Positions 1 through 6,797 of a stretch of DNA of 7,221 nt are shown here, one piece after another. The stretch is taken from positions 1 to 7,221 of the forward strand of contig DASWHD010000026.1 of assembly GCA_036393335.1 (NCBI GenBank). Direction: 5' to 3'. The position numbers and the translations under genes were made by a program. The notes below the pieces were generated by a model that saw only the letters and a program-made list of their open reading frames with translations, was not told the DNA's origin and did not search any database. The DNA comes from DASWHD01 sp036393335. Its GTDB lineage: Bacteria; CG2-30-53-67; CG2-30-70-394. Each line of letters starts with the position of its first letter. Position 1 is the first letter of the stretch.

Positions 1-480
1 GGCCCCGTACATCAGTGCGGCCATGACCCGCTTGTCGCCGGAGAGGTTGGCGAGCACGGCCTGGACCTCGTCCCGGGTCAGGACCACGGGGAGGCGCCGG
101 GGTCGCTTCGCCCGGATGACCTGCCCCAGGTCGCCGACCTCCCGTTTCAGGACGTGGCGATACAGGAACAGCAGCGCCGCGAGGGCCTGGTTCTGGGTGG
201 AGGCGCTGACCTTCTCCTGGACGGCCAGGTGGGAGAGGAAGGCGTTGATCTCCCCCTCGCCCATCTCCTGGGGATGGCGCAGGTGGTGAAAGAAGAGGTA
301 GCGCTTGATCCAGTGGCGGTACGCCTCCTCGGTACGGGGGCTCAGGTGGCGGAAGCGGATCGCCGCGTGGAGCTGGGCGAGGAGCCTCGGCGGCGTGTCG
401 GGGCCCGGCGGCGGTTCGGCGACGAACCACGGTCTCCCGCGGCGGTCCCCGGTCCGTCCCAACGGGTATGTGACACCCAT
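1..480 (-). CDS. Integron-integrase-like tyrosine recombinase, N-terminal part (runs off the left edge)
   Basis: The minus strand reads 160 codons from an ATG at 480 to the window edge without a stop. The protein has an N-terminal extension of about 30 residues rich in Pro, Gly and Arg. It then shows the SAM-like core-binding domain of IntI integrases: SPRTEEAYRHWIKRY at about residues 50-64, RHPQEMGEGEINAFLSHLA, then KVSASTQNQALAALLFLYR and RRLPVVLTRDEV. These match the family pattern seen in IntI1 and chromosomal integron integrases. The product would bind DNA and carry out site-specific recombination at attI/attC-type sites. The catalytic domain, including the Arg expected just after the last visible residues (LMYGA), lies outside the window, so activity and the IntI-specific insertion cannot be judged. 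An in-frame GTG at 492 is an alternative start; a TGA at 499-501 closes the frame upstream. A XerC/D-like recombinase is possible but a poorer match. Confidence 0.88.
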   Translation of the reverse strand, partial: MGVTYPLGRTGDRRGRPWFVAEPPPGPDTPPRLLAQLHAAIRFRHLSPRTEEAYRHWIKRYLFFHHLRHPQEMGEGEINAFLSHLAVQEKVSASTQNQALAALLFLYRHVLKREVGDLGQVIRAKRPRRLPVVLTRDEVQAVLANLSGDKRVMAALMYGA

Positions 481-511
481 CCCATTTCCCACCCTGGTTC
501 AATTTTGAGCC

Positions 512-540
512 AAAGTAATTGGCGGAAGTGCGTTTGTCAA
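512..540 (-). promoter_or_regulatory. Sigma-70-type promoter for the integrase gene
   Basis: On the minus strand a perfect -35 hexamer TTGACA (540-535) is followed by a 17-bp spacer and TACTTT (517-512) as the -10, which matches TATAAT at four of six positions. Transcription would begin near 505, leaving a leader of about 25 nt before the ATG at 480. The leader contains AGGG about 12 nt upstream of the ATG. No LexA-type palindrome was seen, so the SOS control known for some integron integrases is not evident here. Confidence 0.6.
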
Positions 541-671
541 AAGCCGACCGCCTGCATGGAACGAATCGTTTCGCGGCCCTGCTCCGCACCCTCGGGCAGC
601 CGCCGGCACGAGGCCGGGATGTGATGTAGGCAGGGCCTGGCTTGCGTTATTGCGTTATGGACTCGCTGAAG
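541..671. other. Intergenic interval between integrase promoter and hicA remnant
   Basis: This is where an attI site would be expected if the recombinase is an integron integrase. I could not identify a convincing core site (GTTRRRY) or a folded attC. The only visible structure is an 8-bp tandem TGCGTTAT at 643-650 and 651-658. No coding region is supported. Confidence 0.5.
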
Positions 672-929
672 TCATCCCGTGCTGCTGCTGACCACGATCG
701 GGACCGGGCACTTACAGATGTTGCCACTCTCTCGGGAAAGAGCGGCCTGCCGGAGGATGCGGGTGAGGAGGTCGTTCCCGATATCGCCTTGGCGAGGGTT
801 GGGATTCAAAGGGTGATCTCACCGCTCACCCTGAACCGGTGGCGGCCGCCTGAGTAAGGCCCCCTCGAATCCGACCTCGCGCAGATAGCGGACCAGGTCC
901 GCGCGCTTGACCGGTCCAAAGCGGGGCAT
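672..929 (-). pseudogene. hicA: Frameshifted hicA toxin (mRNA interferase) remnant
   Basis: The minus-strand ATG at 929 starts a HicA-like N-terminus (MPRFGPVKRADLVRYLREVG, then FEG). HicA toxins are small double-stranded-RNA-binding-fold mRNA interferases with a catalytic His in a G-G-x-H motif. Here the frame slips at a run of five G (minus strand, 864-860), giving a 36-residue product ending at TGA 821-819. Removing one G restores PYSGGRHRFRVSGEITL, with the His codon at 841-839. A second, opposite frame change between about 812 and 800 then returns to the original frame, reading PNPRQGDIGNDLLTRILRQ, which is the family's C-terminal part. That frame runs to TGA at 674-672. The second lesion could be one lost base, or a lost base plus a separate stop at 808-806; the sequence fits both. 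The catalytic motif is out of frame, so the toxin should be dead unless the indels are sequencing errors. Confidence 0.85.
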
Positions 930-1165
930 TAGGCAACGCCCCGGATGGCCGACTCAACTCCGTCGAGGATGGGCATGGGCAGGTTCCGGGAGACCCGGAA
1001 GAGGACCCACTCCCCCAGAACCTCCCGCAACTCCGTGCGACACGCCTCGAGGGTCTTCGCGTGGGCGTAAACCCCATGGCATTCCGGGATCTCGCCGTAG
1101 AAGGTCTGGTCCTCGGGGAGGATTTCGTATTGCGCGTGGTTGAGGGCAACGTGGAGGTATTCCAT
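929..1165 (-). CDS. hicB: HicB-family antitoxin
   Basis: A 78-residue protein from ATG 1165. It has the HicB/UPF0150 core: YEILPEDQTFYGEIPECHGV (residues 13-32, the partial RNase-H-like fold with the family's E-x-P-x-x-x-G-V), then AHAKTLEACRTELREVLGEW (residues 34-53) and a tail LPMPILDGV. HicB binds HicA and blocks its RNase activity, and often represses its own operon. No ribbon-helix-helix or helix-turn-helix extension is visible. The frame remains open back to an ATG at 1222, and another ATG lies at 1186. I chose 1165 because family homology begins there; no start has a good Shine-Dalgarno. The stop TAA (931-929) overlaps the hicA ATG by one base, the coupling expected of a hicB-hicA operon. 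With hicA broken, this is an orphan antitoxin that could still act as a repressor or protect against another HicA. Confidence 0.82.
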   Translation of the reverse strand: MEYLHVALNHAQYEILPEDQTFYGEIPECHGVYAHAKTLEACRTELREVLGEWVLFRVSRNLPMPILDGVESAIRGVA

Positions 1166-1246
1166 CAACACGGTGTGAGCACCCATGGAGGCCGTTGACG
1201 GGTGGCGGGAGTGTACAACCATCCTCCAGCGGAGATGTACCGGCCC

Positions 1247-1259
1247 GGATCGTCGATCC
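1247..1259. repeat. Perfect 13-nt palindrome upstream of hicB
   Basis: GGATCG and CGATCC flank a single T. It lies about 80 bp upstream of the HicB start, next to a second hairpin. It could be an operator for a HicB-type autorepressor or simply part of a transcript hairpin; position is the only support. Confidence 0.45.
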
Positions 1260-1262
1260 TGA

Positions 1263-1278
1263 TTCCCCCGAAGGGGAA
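1263..1278. repeat. 6-bp stem hairpin with a UUCG tetraloop when read on the minus strand
   Basis: Arms TTCCCC (1263-1268) and GGGGAA (1273-1278) enclose CGAA on the plus strand. Read toward hicB, the loop is TTCG closed by C-G, the very stable UUCG tetraloop class. There is no T-tract on either side, so it is not a standard terminator. It may lie in the hicB leader. Confidence 0.5.
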
Positions 1279-1401
1279 GAACGGCGAATGTGCCGGGGCG
1301 TGCGCTGATGCGTTATTGGCTACCCTGGCTTTCCGGCGAGCAACCCTCGGCGTCCCCCCGCGTTCACCCGCACGCCCCCAGCGAAGAGGCCACAAGAAGC
1401 C

Positions 1402-1501
1402 CCTTCGTGTCCTTCCTGCCTTCGTGGTGCAAAACCTTGGGGTCTTGAAACATCGACTCGATGATGCCGGAACCATTTGCGCGAATCTGTGAAATCTGCG
1501 G
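1402..1501. repeat. Degenerate short tandem motifs of the intergenic-repeat kind
   Basis: CCTTCGTG at 1402-1409 and 1419-1426 flanks a variant CCTTCCTG (1411-1418), and AATCTGTG/AATCTGCG sit in tandem at 1484-1501. I recall phrases of this sort, CACGAAGG arrays and AATCTGTG pairs, from intergenic DNA of many environmental proteobacteria, where they create spurious peptides. That recollection was not checked. They end just before the ATG at 1506 and provide the codons for the optional upstream extension of the Omp85 gene. Confidence 0.4.
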
Positions 1502-1505
1502 CCAA

Positions 1506-3665
1506 ATGAACTCCTCGCAGGCGCCGCAGGGTGGCGCAATCATCTTGGCCCTCGCATGGCTTGCCGCGGCACCGTTGGCATCGGCCGCCGAGACCGGCGA
1601 CACGCCTGCCGGCCGCGCCGACGCCGAGAGGCCGGCGCCGGTGGCCTATGCGATCCGCATCGAGGGCAACGCGATGCTCGGCGACCGCGCCCTGCGCGGC
1701 GTCGCCGCGGACGAGCTGCGCGAGCTGCATCGTCACGGCTTGCGGCGCGCCGACGCCGATGATGCGGCGTTCGAGATGACGCTCGCCTACCGCGCCGCGG
1801 GGTACGCCTTCGCCACGGTGGACTACCGTATCGACGCCGGTCCAGGGAAGCCGGTGGTCACCTTCACCGTCACCGAGGGACCTCGGGTCCACGTCGAGCG
1901 GATCGACCTGGTGGGCAACGCGGCGTTTCCTACCGGAGAGCTGCTGCGCCACTTCACCGCGCCGCGAGCCGGCATTCTCGGGATGGGTGAGGCGCTGTTC
2001 GTGGAGACGGAGATCCAAGCCGGGGTCGCCGACCTGCGCGGCAGGTACTTCGCCGAGGGTTACCTCGACGCCCAGGTGGACAAGCCGGCGATCGCCTTCT
2101 CACCCGACCGGACGCGGGCGAACGTCACGCTGCGTATCCATGAAGGGATGCGCTACCGCATTCGCGAGATCACCTTCGCCGGCGATCTCTTGCCGGAGGT
2201 GGAGCCACTCCTCGCCGAGGTGCGCAAGCAGCTCCGCGATGCCCCGTACTACCCGCGGCGCAAGCTGGCGTTGCGGAGCCGCGTCCTGGAGGCGTACGGC
2301 AACCTCGGCTACCCCGAGGCGACCGTGGACATCGACGAGCGGCGCGCCGCCGCAGACGGCGGCGTGGTGCTGGCGGCCACCATCGCCAGCGGCCCGCTGG
2401 CGACCGTCGGGGTGATCGCGGTCGAGGGTAATCGACGGACGCGCACGGGGGTCATCCGCCGGCGCGTGCCATTCCAGCCCGGAGATCGCTATCGGCTCTA
2501 CAAGCAACGGGAGGCGTTCCAGTCCCTCTACCGCACGGGCCTGTTCTCTAAGGTGGACCTCGCCTTCGAGCCGTTGTCCGAGGGCGACGTGGGGCGGCTC
2601 ACGGTGCGCGTGGAGGAGGCCCCTTCCAAGGAGCTCTACCTGGAACCAGGCTGGGGCTCCTACGAGCTGCTGCGCCTGCGCGGCGGGTTCCGGGAGCGCA
2701 ACCTGTTCGGCACCGGCAGGATCTTCGGGGTCGAGGCGAGCGCGTCGGCGAAGGCCTTGGGCCTGACCGTGAACCTCACCGATCCCTGGTTCCTCGACAG
2801 CGACATCACCGCGGACCTGCCCATCACCTACCGGCGGCGCAAGGAGCCGTCCTTCACCCGGCGCGAGGTGGGTGCGGCGTTGCTGCTGTCGAAGCGCCTC
2901 ACCGACCACTGGACGGTGACCGCCGGCTACGGCTACCAGGCGACCGAGCTCACCGAGGTGGCGGTGGACACGGCGGCGGAGGCCCTGGACACGGGCTACG
3001 ACCTGGCGAGCGTCAAGGTCCAGGCCACCTACGACACCCGCGACGATCTCTTCTTCCCGTCCCACGGGCAGAGGAGCTTCGTCGCCGCGGAGCGCGCGGA
3101 TCGACTCCTCGGCGGCAGCGTCACCCTCACCCGCCTCACCGCCGGCACGCGGGTGTTCACGCCCCTGGGAGAGGCGACCATCCTCGGGTTGCGCTACGCC
3201 ACCGGCCTGATCCTTCCCGGTGGCGCCGAGGTGACGGTGCCCCTCGGCGAGCGCTTCTTCAACGGCGGTGAGAACACGGTGCGTAGCTTCGCGGAGTCGC
3301 AGCTCGGGCCCCTCGACGTCTCCGGTGACCCGGCGGGCGGACTGGCCTACAACGTGATCACCGTGGAGCTACGCCGCCGGCTGCGCGGCAACCTCGCCGG
3401 CAGTCTGTTCTTCGACTATGGCAACGTGGCGCCCAACCGCACCCGATCCGAGCAGGGTGAGGAGCCCTACGACAGCCGCGCGGAGATCGTTTCCGATACC
3501 CTGAGCGACTACTGGCAGGACTTCCGGCCGGCGGTCGGCGCCGGTGTCCAGTACCTGCTCCCGGTCGGGCCGGCGCGCCTCGACTTCGCCTTCAATCCGG
3601 ACGCGCGGACGGAGCGCGGGGAGGACGGCTTTGTTTGGCACTTCAGCGTGGGGATGGCATTTTAG
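1506..3665 (+). CDS. Omp85-family outer-membrane protein with four POTRA domains (BamA/TamA-like)
   Basis: Omp85 proteins insert or translocate proteins at the outer membrane. From ATG 1506 the product is 719 residues; an in-frame ATG at 1461 would add 15. Numbered from 1461, a hydrophobic signal segment (about 26-43, APLASAA before E44) precedes four POTRA-like repeats at about 62-139, 141-229, 230-313 and 312-387. Each carries a V-x-x-I-x-V/F-x-G-N type strand; the fourth, VIAVEGNRRTR, is the clearest. A beta-barrel domain of the D15/surface-antigen type follows (about 390-734), with LRGGFRERNLFGTG, YDTRDDLFFPSHGQ, GGENTVRSF and a C-terminal aromatic (GMAF) expected of a BAM signal. BamA usually has five POTRAs and TamA three, so this is neither by count. 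The family's VRGF/Y loop motif reads VRSF (607-610). No tamB, lptD or bam partner is adjacent. I prefer 1506 because the extra 15 codons come from repeat-like DNA, though the shorter form lacks a positively charged n-region and neither start has a clear ribosome site. Confidence 0.85.
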   Translation: MNSSQAPQGGAIILALAWLAAAPLASAAETGDTPAGRADAERPAPVAYAIRIEGNAMLGDRALRGVAADELRELHRHGLRRADADDAAFEMTLAYRAAGYAFATVDYRIDAGPGKPVVTFTVTEGPRVHVERIDLVGNAAFPTGELLRHFTAPRAGILGMGEALFVETEIQAGVADLRGRYFAEGYLDAQVDKPAIAFSPDRTRANVTLRIHEGMRYRIREITFAGDLLPEVEPLLAEVRKQLRDAPYYPRRKLALRSRVLEAYGNLGYPEATVDIDERRAAADGGVVLAATIASGPLATVGVIAVEGNRRTRTGVIRRRVPFQPGDRYRLYKQREAFQSLYRTGLFSKVDLAFEPLSEGDVGRLTVRVEEAPSKELYLEPGWGSYELLRLRGGFRERNLFGTGRIFGVEASASAKALGLTVNLTDPWFLDSDITADLPITYRRRKEPSFTRREVGAALLLSKRLTDHWTVTAGYGYQATELTEVAVDTAAEALDTGYDLASVKVQATYDTRDDLFFPSHGQRSFVAAERADRLLGGSVTLTRLTAGTRVFTPLGEATILGLRYATGLILPGGAEVTVPLGERFFNGGENTVRSFAESQLGPLDVSGDPAGGLAYNVITVELRRRLRGNLAGSLFFDYGNVAPNRTRSEQGEEPYDSRAEIVSDTLSDYWQDFRPAVGAGVQYLLPVGPARLDFAFNPDARTERGEDGFVWHFSVGMAF

Positions 3666-3709
3666 GTGATCGACACCGGTTGACTGTGGACTGGGGTGCC
3701 AGCCCCTGC

Positions 3710-3716
3710 GGAAGGG
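3710..3716 (+). promoter_or_regulatory. Ribosome binding site deciding the zntB start
   Basis: GGAAGGG lies 5 nt before ATG 3722. It favours this start over the in-frame ATG at 3635, which would overlap the Omp85 gene by 31 bases. Confidence 0.7.
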
Positions 3717-3721
3717 ACGAG

Positions 3722-4714
3722 ATGACGGAGACCAGCGGTGGGGTGTTTGCATACCGGCTCGACGGCAAGGGGGGTGGTCGGGAGGTCGGTGGCGACCGGC
3801 GGGAGAACACGGCGGCGAGCGAGCCGATCGCGCCGACGGTGGGTCTCTTGTGGCTCCATCTGGACCACGAGGACCCCGCCACCCGGCGTTGGTTCGAGGA
3901 GGAGAGCGGTGTCGATCCGGTGGTGTACGACGCGTTGCTCGCCGACGAGACCCGCCCGCGCAGCGTCGCGCGACGCGATGGGCTGCTGGTGATCCTGCGC
4001 GGGGTCAACCTGAACCCGGGCTCGGATCCGGAGGACATGGTGTCGGTACGGATGTGGATCGAGGCCCACCGGGTGATGACCCTGCGCCACCGCAGGGTCA
4101 TCGCAATCCAGGACATCCGTGAGGCGCTCGACGCCGGAGATGGGCCGACGGATGCCGGGGAGTTCGTGGTGGAGATCGCCGACCGTCTGTCGTCCCTGAT
4201 GGCACCCGTGCTCTCCGACGTCGACGATCAGGTGGATGCCCTGGAGGACCAGGTCTTGGAGGCGGAGAGCTTCGAGCTGCGCGCGAAGATCGGTGGGCTG
4301 CGCCGCCAGGTGATCTCCCTGCGGCGCTACCTGGCACCGCAGCGCGACGCGATGGCCCGGTTGCAGGGTGAACGGGTGAGTTGGCTCGGAGAGCTCCACC
4401 GGGAGCACCTGCGGGAGCTCGGCGACCGGATCACCCGCTACGTGGAGGACCTCGACGCGGCGCGCGACCGCGCGGCCGTGGCGCAGGACGAGCTCAATAG
4501 CCGCCTGGCGGAGCAGATGAACAAGACGATGTACATGCTGTCCATCATCGCCGGGATCTTCCTTCCCCTCGGCCTGCTCACCGGCCTCCTGGGGATCAAC
4601 GTGGGCGGCATCCCTGGCACCGAAAACCCGGTGGCCTTTACCATCGTCTGCGCCCTGCTGTTCGCCGTCGCCCTGATCCAGGTGTGGATCTTCCGCCGTT
4701 TCAAGTGGATCTAG
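3722..4714 (+). CDS. zntB: ZntB-type metal-ion transporter (CorA superfamily)
   Basis: A 330-residue inner-membrane protein of normal ZntB length. The first 270 residues form the cytoplasmic funnel domain: a beta-rich start with LLWLHLDHEDPATRRWFEEE (42-61), DETRPR (75-80), then long helices (about 150-265) with the conserved QVISLRRYLAPQRDAMARL (196-214). Two C-terminal transmembrane helices follow (about 270-290 and 304-323). Between them sits GINVGGIPG (291-299), the GxN signature in the form typical of ZntB rather than the GMN of CorA. ZntB of enteric bacteria moves Zn2+ with the proton gradient; the ion here is inferred from the motif only. The gene starts 56 nt after the Omp85 stop, behind a good ribosome site, and ends 10 nt before the amylosucrase ATG, so the three probably share a transcript. 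The first 35 residues are charged, low-complexity and probably disordered. Confidence 0.88.
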   Translation: MTETSGGVFAYRLDGKGGGREVGGDRRENTAASEPIAPTVGLLWLHLDHEDPATRRWFEEESGVDPVVYDALLADETRPRSVARRDGLLVILRGVNLNPGSDPEDMVSVRMWIEAHRVMTLRHRRVIAIQDIREALDAGDGPTDAGEFVVEIADRLSSLMAPVLSDVDDQVDALEDQVLEAESFELRAKIGGLRRQVISLRRYLAPQRDAMARLQGERVSWLGELHREHLRELGDRITRYVEDLDAARDRAAVAQDELNSRLAEQMNKTMYMLSIIAGIFLPLGLLTGLLGINVGGIPGTENPVAFTIVCALLFAVALIQVWIFRRFKWI

Positions 4715-4719
4715 GAAAG
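4713..4719 (+). promoter_or_regulatory. Ribosome binding site overlapping the zntB stop
   Basis: AGGAAAG begins inside the zntB TAG codon and precedes the ATG at 4725 by 5 nt (8 nt from AGGA). It supports translational coupling and selects the ATG at 4725 over the TTG at 4722. Confidence 0.7.
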
Positions 4720-4724
4720 AATTG

Positions 4725-6674
4725 ATGAATGACTCCCGGTGGCTGAGCCGACACGCCGCGGCGTCCCTGGCGCGGCTGCTGCCGCGCCTGGAGGAGCGGT
4801 TCGCCGGCCGCGTGGCGGAGGGCGAGTGGCAGGGGTACGTGCAGCGGGTCCAGGCCCAGTTCCCGCGGCTGTTCGCCGCCCTGCACGAGATCTACGGGCA
4901 CCACTACGACTTCTTCTATTACCTCGAAGACATCCTGGCCACCGCGACGCGCCGGTGGCTGGAGCGCTCCGCCGAGCTCAAGGCCCGCGACGCGACGCGC
5001 GAGGTCGACCCGCAGTGGTTTCAGGCCCGGCGCCTGGTGGGGGCCACCGGTTACGTGGACCTCTTTGCCGGTAATCTCGACGGGGTGCGCCGGCGCATCC
5101 CGTACCTGATGGAGCTGGGCATCACCTACCTGCACCTGATGCCGCTGTTCAAGACGCCGGCGGGCGACAACGACGGCGGCTACGCGGTGAGCAGCTATCG
5201 CGAGGTCGATCCTGCCCTCGGCACCATGGAGGAGCTGGGCGCCCTAGCGGCAGAGCTGCGCCACCACGGCATCAGCCTGTGTCTCGACTTCATCTTCAAC
5301 CACACCTCCGACGAGCACGAGTGGGCGAAGCGGGCCCTGGCCGGCGATATCGAGTACCAGGAGTACTACCGGATGTTTGCCGACCGGCATGAGCCCGATG
5401 CCTATGAGGCGTCGATCGAGGCCACCTTTCCGGAGGAACATCCGGGCTGTTTCACCTACCGCAGCCGGATCCGCCGCTGGGTGTGGACCACATTTCACCA
5501 TTACCAGTGGGACCTCAACTACGAGAACCCGGTGGTCTTCAACCGCATGGCGGACGAGATGTTGTTCCTCGCCAACCAGGGGGTGGAGGTCCTGCGCCTC
5601 GACGCCATCGCCTTCATCTGGAAGCGCCTGGGCACCGGGTGCCAGAACCTGCCGCAGGCCCACGTCATCGTCCAGGCGTTCAACGCCCTGATCCGCATCG
5701 CGGCGCCGGCGATGGTCTTCAAGTCCGAGGCGATCGTCCATCCGGAGCGGGTGGCCGAGTACATCGGCGAGGAGGAGTGCCCGCTCTCCTACAACCCGAA
5801 TCTGATGGCGCTCCTCTGGGACGGCCTCGCCACCCGCGACGTGCGCCTGCTGCGCCACGCGATGGGCAAGCGCTTCGCCCTGCCGCGCAACTGCGTCTGG
5901 GTGAACTACCTCCGTTGCCACGACGACATCGGCTGGGTGTTCGCGGACGACGATGCGCGCGAGCTGCACATCGACCCCCGCCCTCACCGGCGCTTCCTGA
6001 ACGACTTCTACACCGGCCGCTTTCCCGGCAGCTTCGCGCGCGGTCTGCCCTTCCAGGAGCAGACGGCGACCGGCGACGCCCGGGTCTCCGGTACCACGGC
6101 CTCGCTGTGTGGCCTGGAAAAGGCGCTGGCCGACGGCGACGCGGGCGAGGAGGCGCTGGCGATCCGGCGCATCCTCCTGCTGCATGGGGTGATCTTCACC
6201 ATCGGGGGAATCCCCCTGCTGTACCTCGGCGACGAGCTGGGCACCCTCAACGACTACGGCTACACGGCCGACCCCGAGAAGGATGGCGACAGCCGCTGGG
6301 TGCATCGCGCACCGTTCGATGGGCCACGCGCCGAGCTGCGCCGGGATCCCGAGAGCGTGCCGGGGCGGATCTACTTGGGCCTGCTCAAGCTCGTCCAGGT
6401 GCGCCAGCAGACCCTGGCCTTCACCCGCGCGGATACGGAGATCGTCGATCCCGGCAACGATCACGTGTTCGCCTATTTTCGCCACCACGACGACCAAAGC
6501 GTCCTGGTGTTGGCGAACTTCACCGAGGCCGAACAGGCGATCGCCGGCAGCCGCCTGCGCCAGCTCGGCTGGGACAAGACCTGCACCGATATCGTCGGCG
6601 GGCGGACCATCACCGCCACCCAGCGGCTGTTCCTGGAGCCTTACCAGTTCATGGTCCTCGTCGGCCTGGGGTGA
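4725..6674 (+). CDS. ams: Amylosucrase (GH13 family)
   Basis: A 649-residue enzyme, close to the 636 of Neisseria polysaccharea amylosucrase. It splits sucrose and builds an alpha-1,4-glucan while releasing fructose; some homologues act mainly as sucrose hydrolases. Numbered from the ATG: an amylosucrase-type helical N-terminal domain (about 1-95) with HHYDFFYYLEDIL, then the (beta/alpha)8 barrel. Asp150 (NDGGYAVSSYR) and His193 (DFIFNHTSDEHEW) correspond to Asp144 and His187 of the Neisseria enzyme, which shape the -1 subsite. The nucleophile is Asp293 (LRLDAIAFIWK), the acid/base Glu335 (FKSEAIVHP), and the third Asp400 (CHDDIGW), equivalent to 286, 328 and 393. Further matches are SFARGLPFQ, GDARVSGT, PLLYLGDELGTLND and DSRWVHR. 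No signal peptide is seen, so it is cytoplasmic. Numbering the distinction from sucrose hydrolase is not possible by eye, but the synthase fits best. All catalytic residues are present. Confidence 0.93.
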   Translation: MNDSRWLSRHAAASLARLLPRLEERFAGRVAEGEWQGYVQRVQAQFPRLFAALHEIYGHHYDFFYYLEDILATATRRWLERSAELKARDATREVDPQWFQARRLVGATGYVDLFAGNLDGVRRRIPYLMELGITYLHLMPLFKTPAGDNDGGYAVSSYREVDPALGTMEELGALAAELRHHGISLCLDFIFNHTSDEHEWAKRALAGDIEYQEYYRMFADRHEPDAYEASIEATFPEEHPGCFTYRSRIRRWVWTTFHHYQWDLNYENPVVFNRMADEMLFLANQGVEVLRLDAIAFIWKRLGTGCQNLPQAHVIVQAFNALIRIAAPAMVFKSEAIVHPERVAEYIGEEECPLSYNPNLMALLWDGLATRDVRLLRHAMGKRFALPRNCVWVNYLRCHDDIGWVFADDDARELHIDPRPHRRFLNDFYTGRFPGSFARGLPFQEQTATGDARVSGTTASLCGLEKALADGDAGEEALAIRRILLLHGVIFTIGGIPLLYLGDELGTLNDYGYTADPEKDGDSRWVHRAPFDGPRAELRRDPESVPGRIYLGLLKLVQVRQQTLAFTRADTEIVDPGNDHVFAYFRHHDDQSVLVLANFTEAEQAIAGSRLRQLGWDKTCTDIVGGRTITATQRLFLEPYQFMVLVGLG

Positions 6675-6765
6675 GGTGCTCGCACCACCGCTCGCTAGCC
6701 CGCATTTCTCACCACGGATTGTCGCGAGACCGTGCACACGCGCGTAGATCCTGGCCGGCCTGAGG

Positions 6766-6789
6766 CAGGAGCCGAATCCTTCGGCGACC
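6766..6789 (+). repeat. REP-like hairpin, left copy
   Basis: AGGAGCCG, then a GCCGAA/TTCGGC stem (6771-6776, 6780-6785) with loop TCC, then GGCGACC. It resembles the TAGGAGCC...GGCGA extragenic palindromes common in gammaproteobacteria and is the inverted partner of 6864-6887. Confidence 0.55.
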
Positions 6790-6797
6790 GTTCCGAG

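Larger units (their letters stand above)
1166..1505. other. Gene-free interval between divergent hicB and the Omp85 gene
   Basis: These 340 bases carry no supportable gene. They must hold the promoters for hicB (minus) and the Omp85 operon (plus), but I found no hexamer pair good enough to name. Visible structure is two adjacent palindromes (1247-1259 and 1263-1278) and short degenerate tandem motifs at 1402-1426 and 1484-1501. Confidence 0.6.

Noticed and set aside
154..624. Plus-strand open frame of 156 codons
   Set aside because: Antisense to the integrase, which has clear family motifs on the minus strand.
642..857. Plus-strand open frame of 71 codons
   Set aside because: Antisense to the hicA remnant, where HicA sequence can be reconstructed on the minus strand.
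643..1318. Direct repeat TGCGTTATTG at 643-652 and 1309-1318 bracketing hicBA
   Set aside because: A 10-base match over 700 bases is expected fairly often by chance, and it does not match an attC core.
2100..3065. Minus-strand open frame of 321 codons
   Set aside because: Antisense shadow of the Omp85 gene with no domain.
3635..3721. Earlier in-frame start for zntB
   Set aside because: It lies inside the Omp85 gene and lacks a ribosome site; the ATG at 3722 has GGAAGGG at proper spacing and family length.
4722..4724. TTG start for amylosucrase
   Set aside because: The ATG three bases downstream is the better codon and is correctly spaced from AGGAAAG.
6675..6686. GGTGC/GCACC hairpin right after the amylosucrase stop as a terminator
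   Set aside because: The stem is short, the loop has two bases and no T-tract follows.
5483..6763. Plus-strand open frame of 426 codons
   Set aside because: It overlaps the amylosucrase in another frame, with a Pro/Arg-rich product and no recognisable domain.
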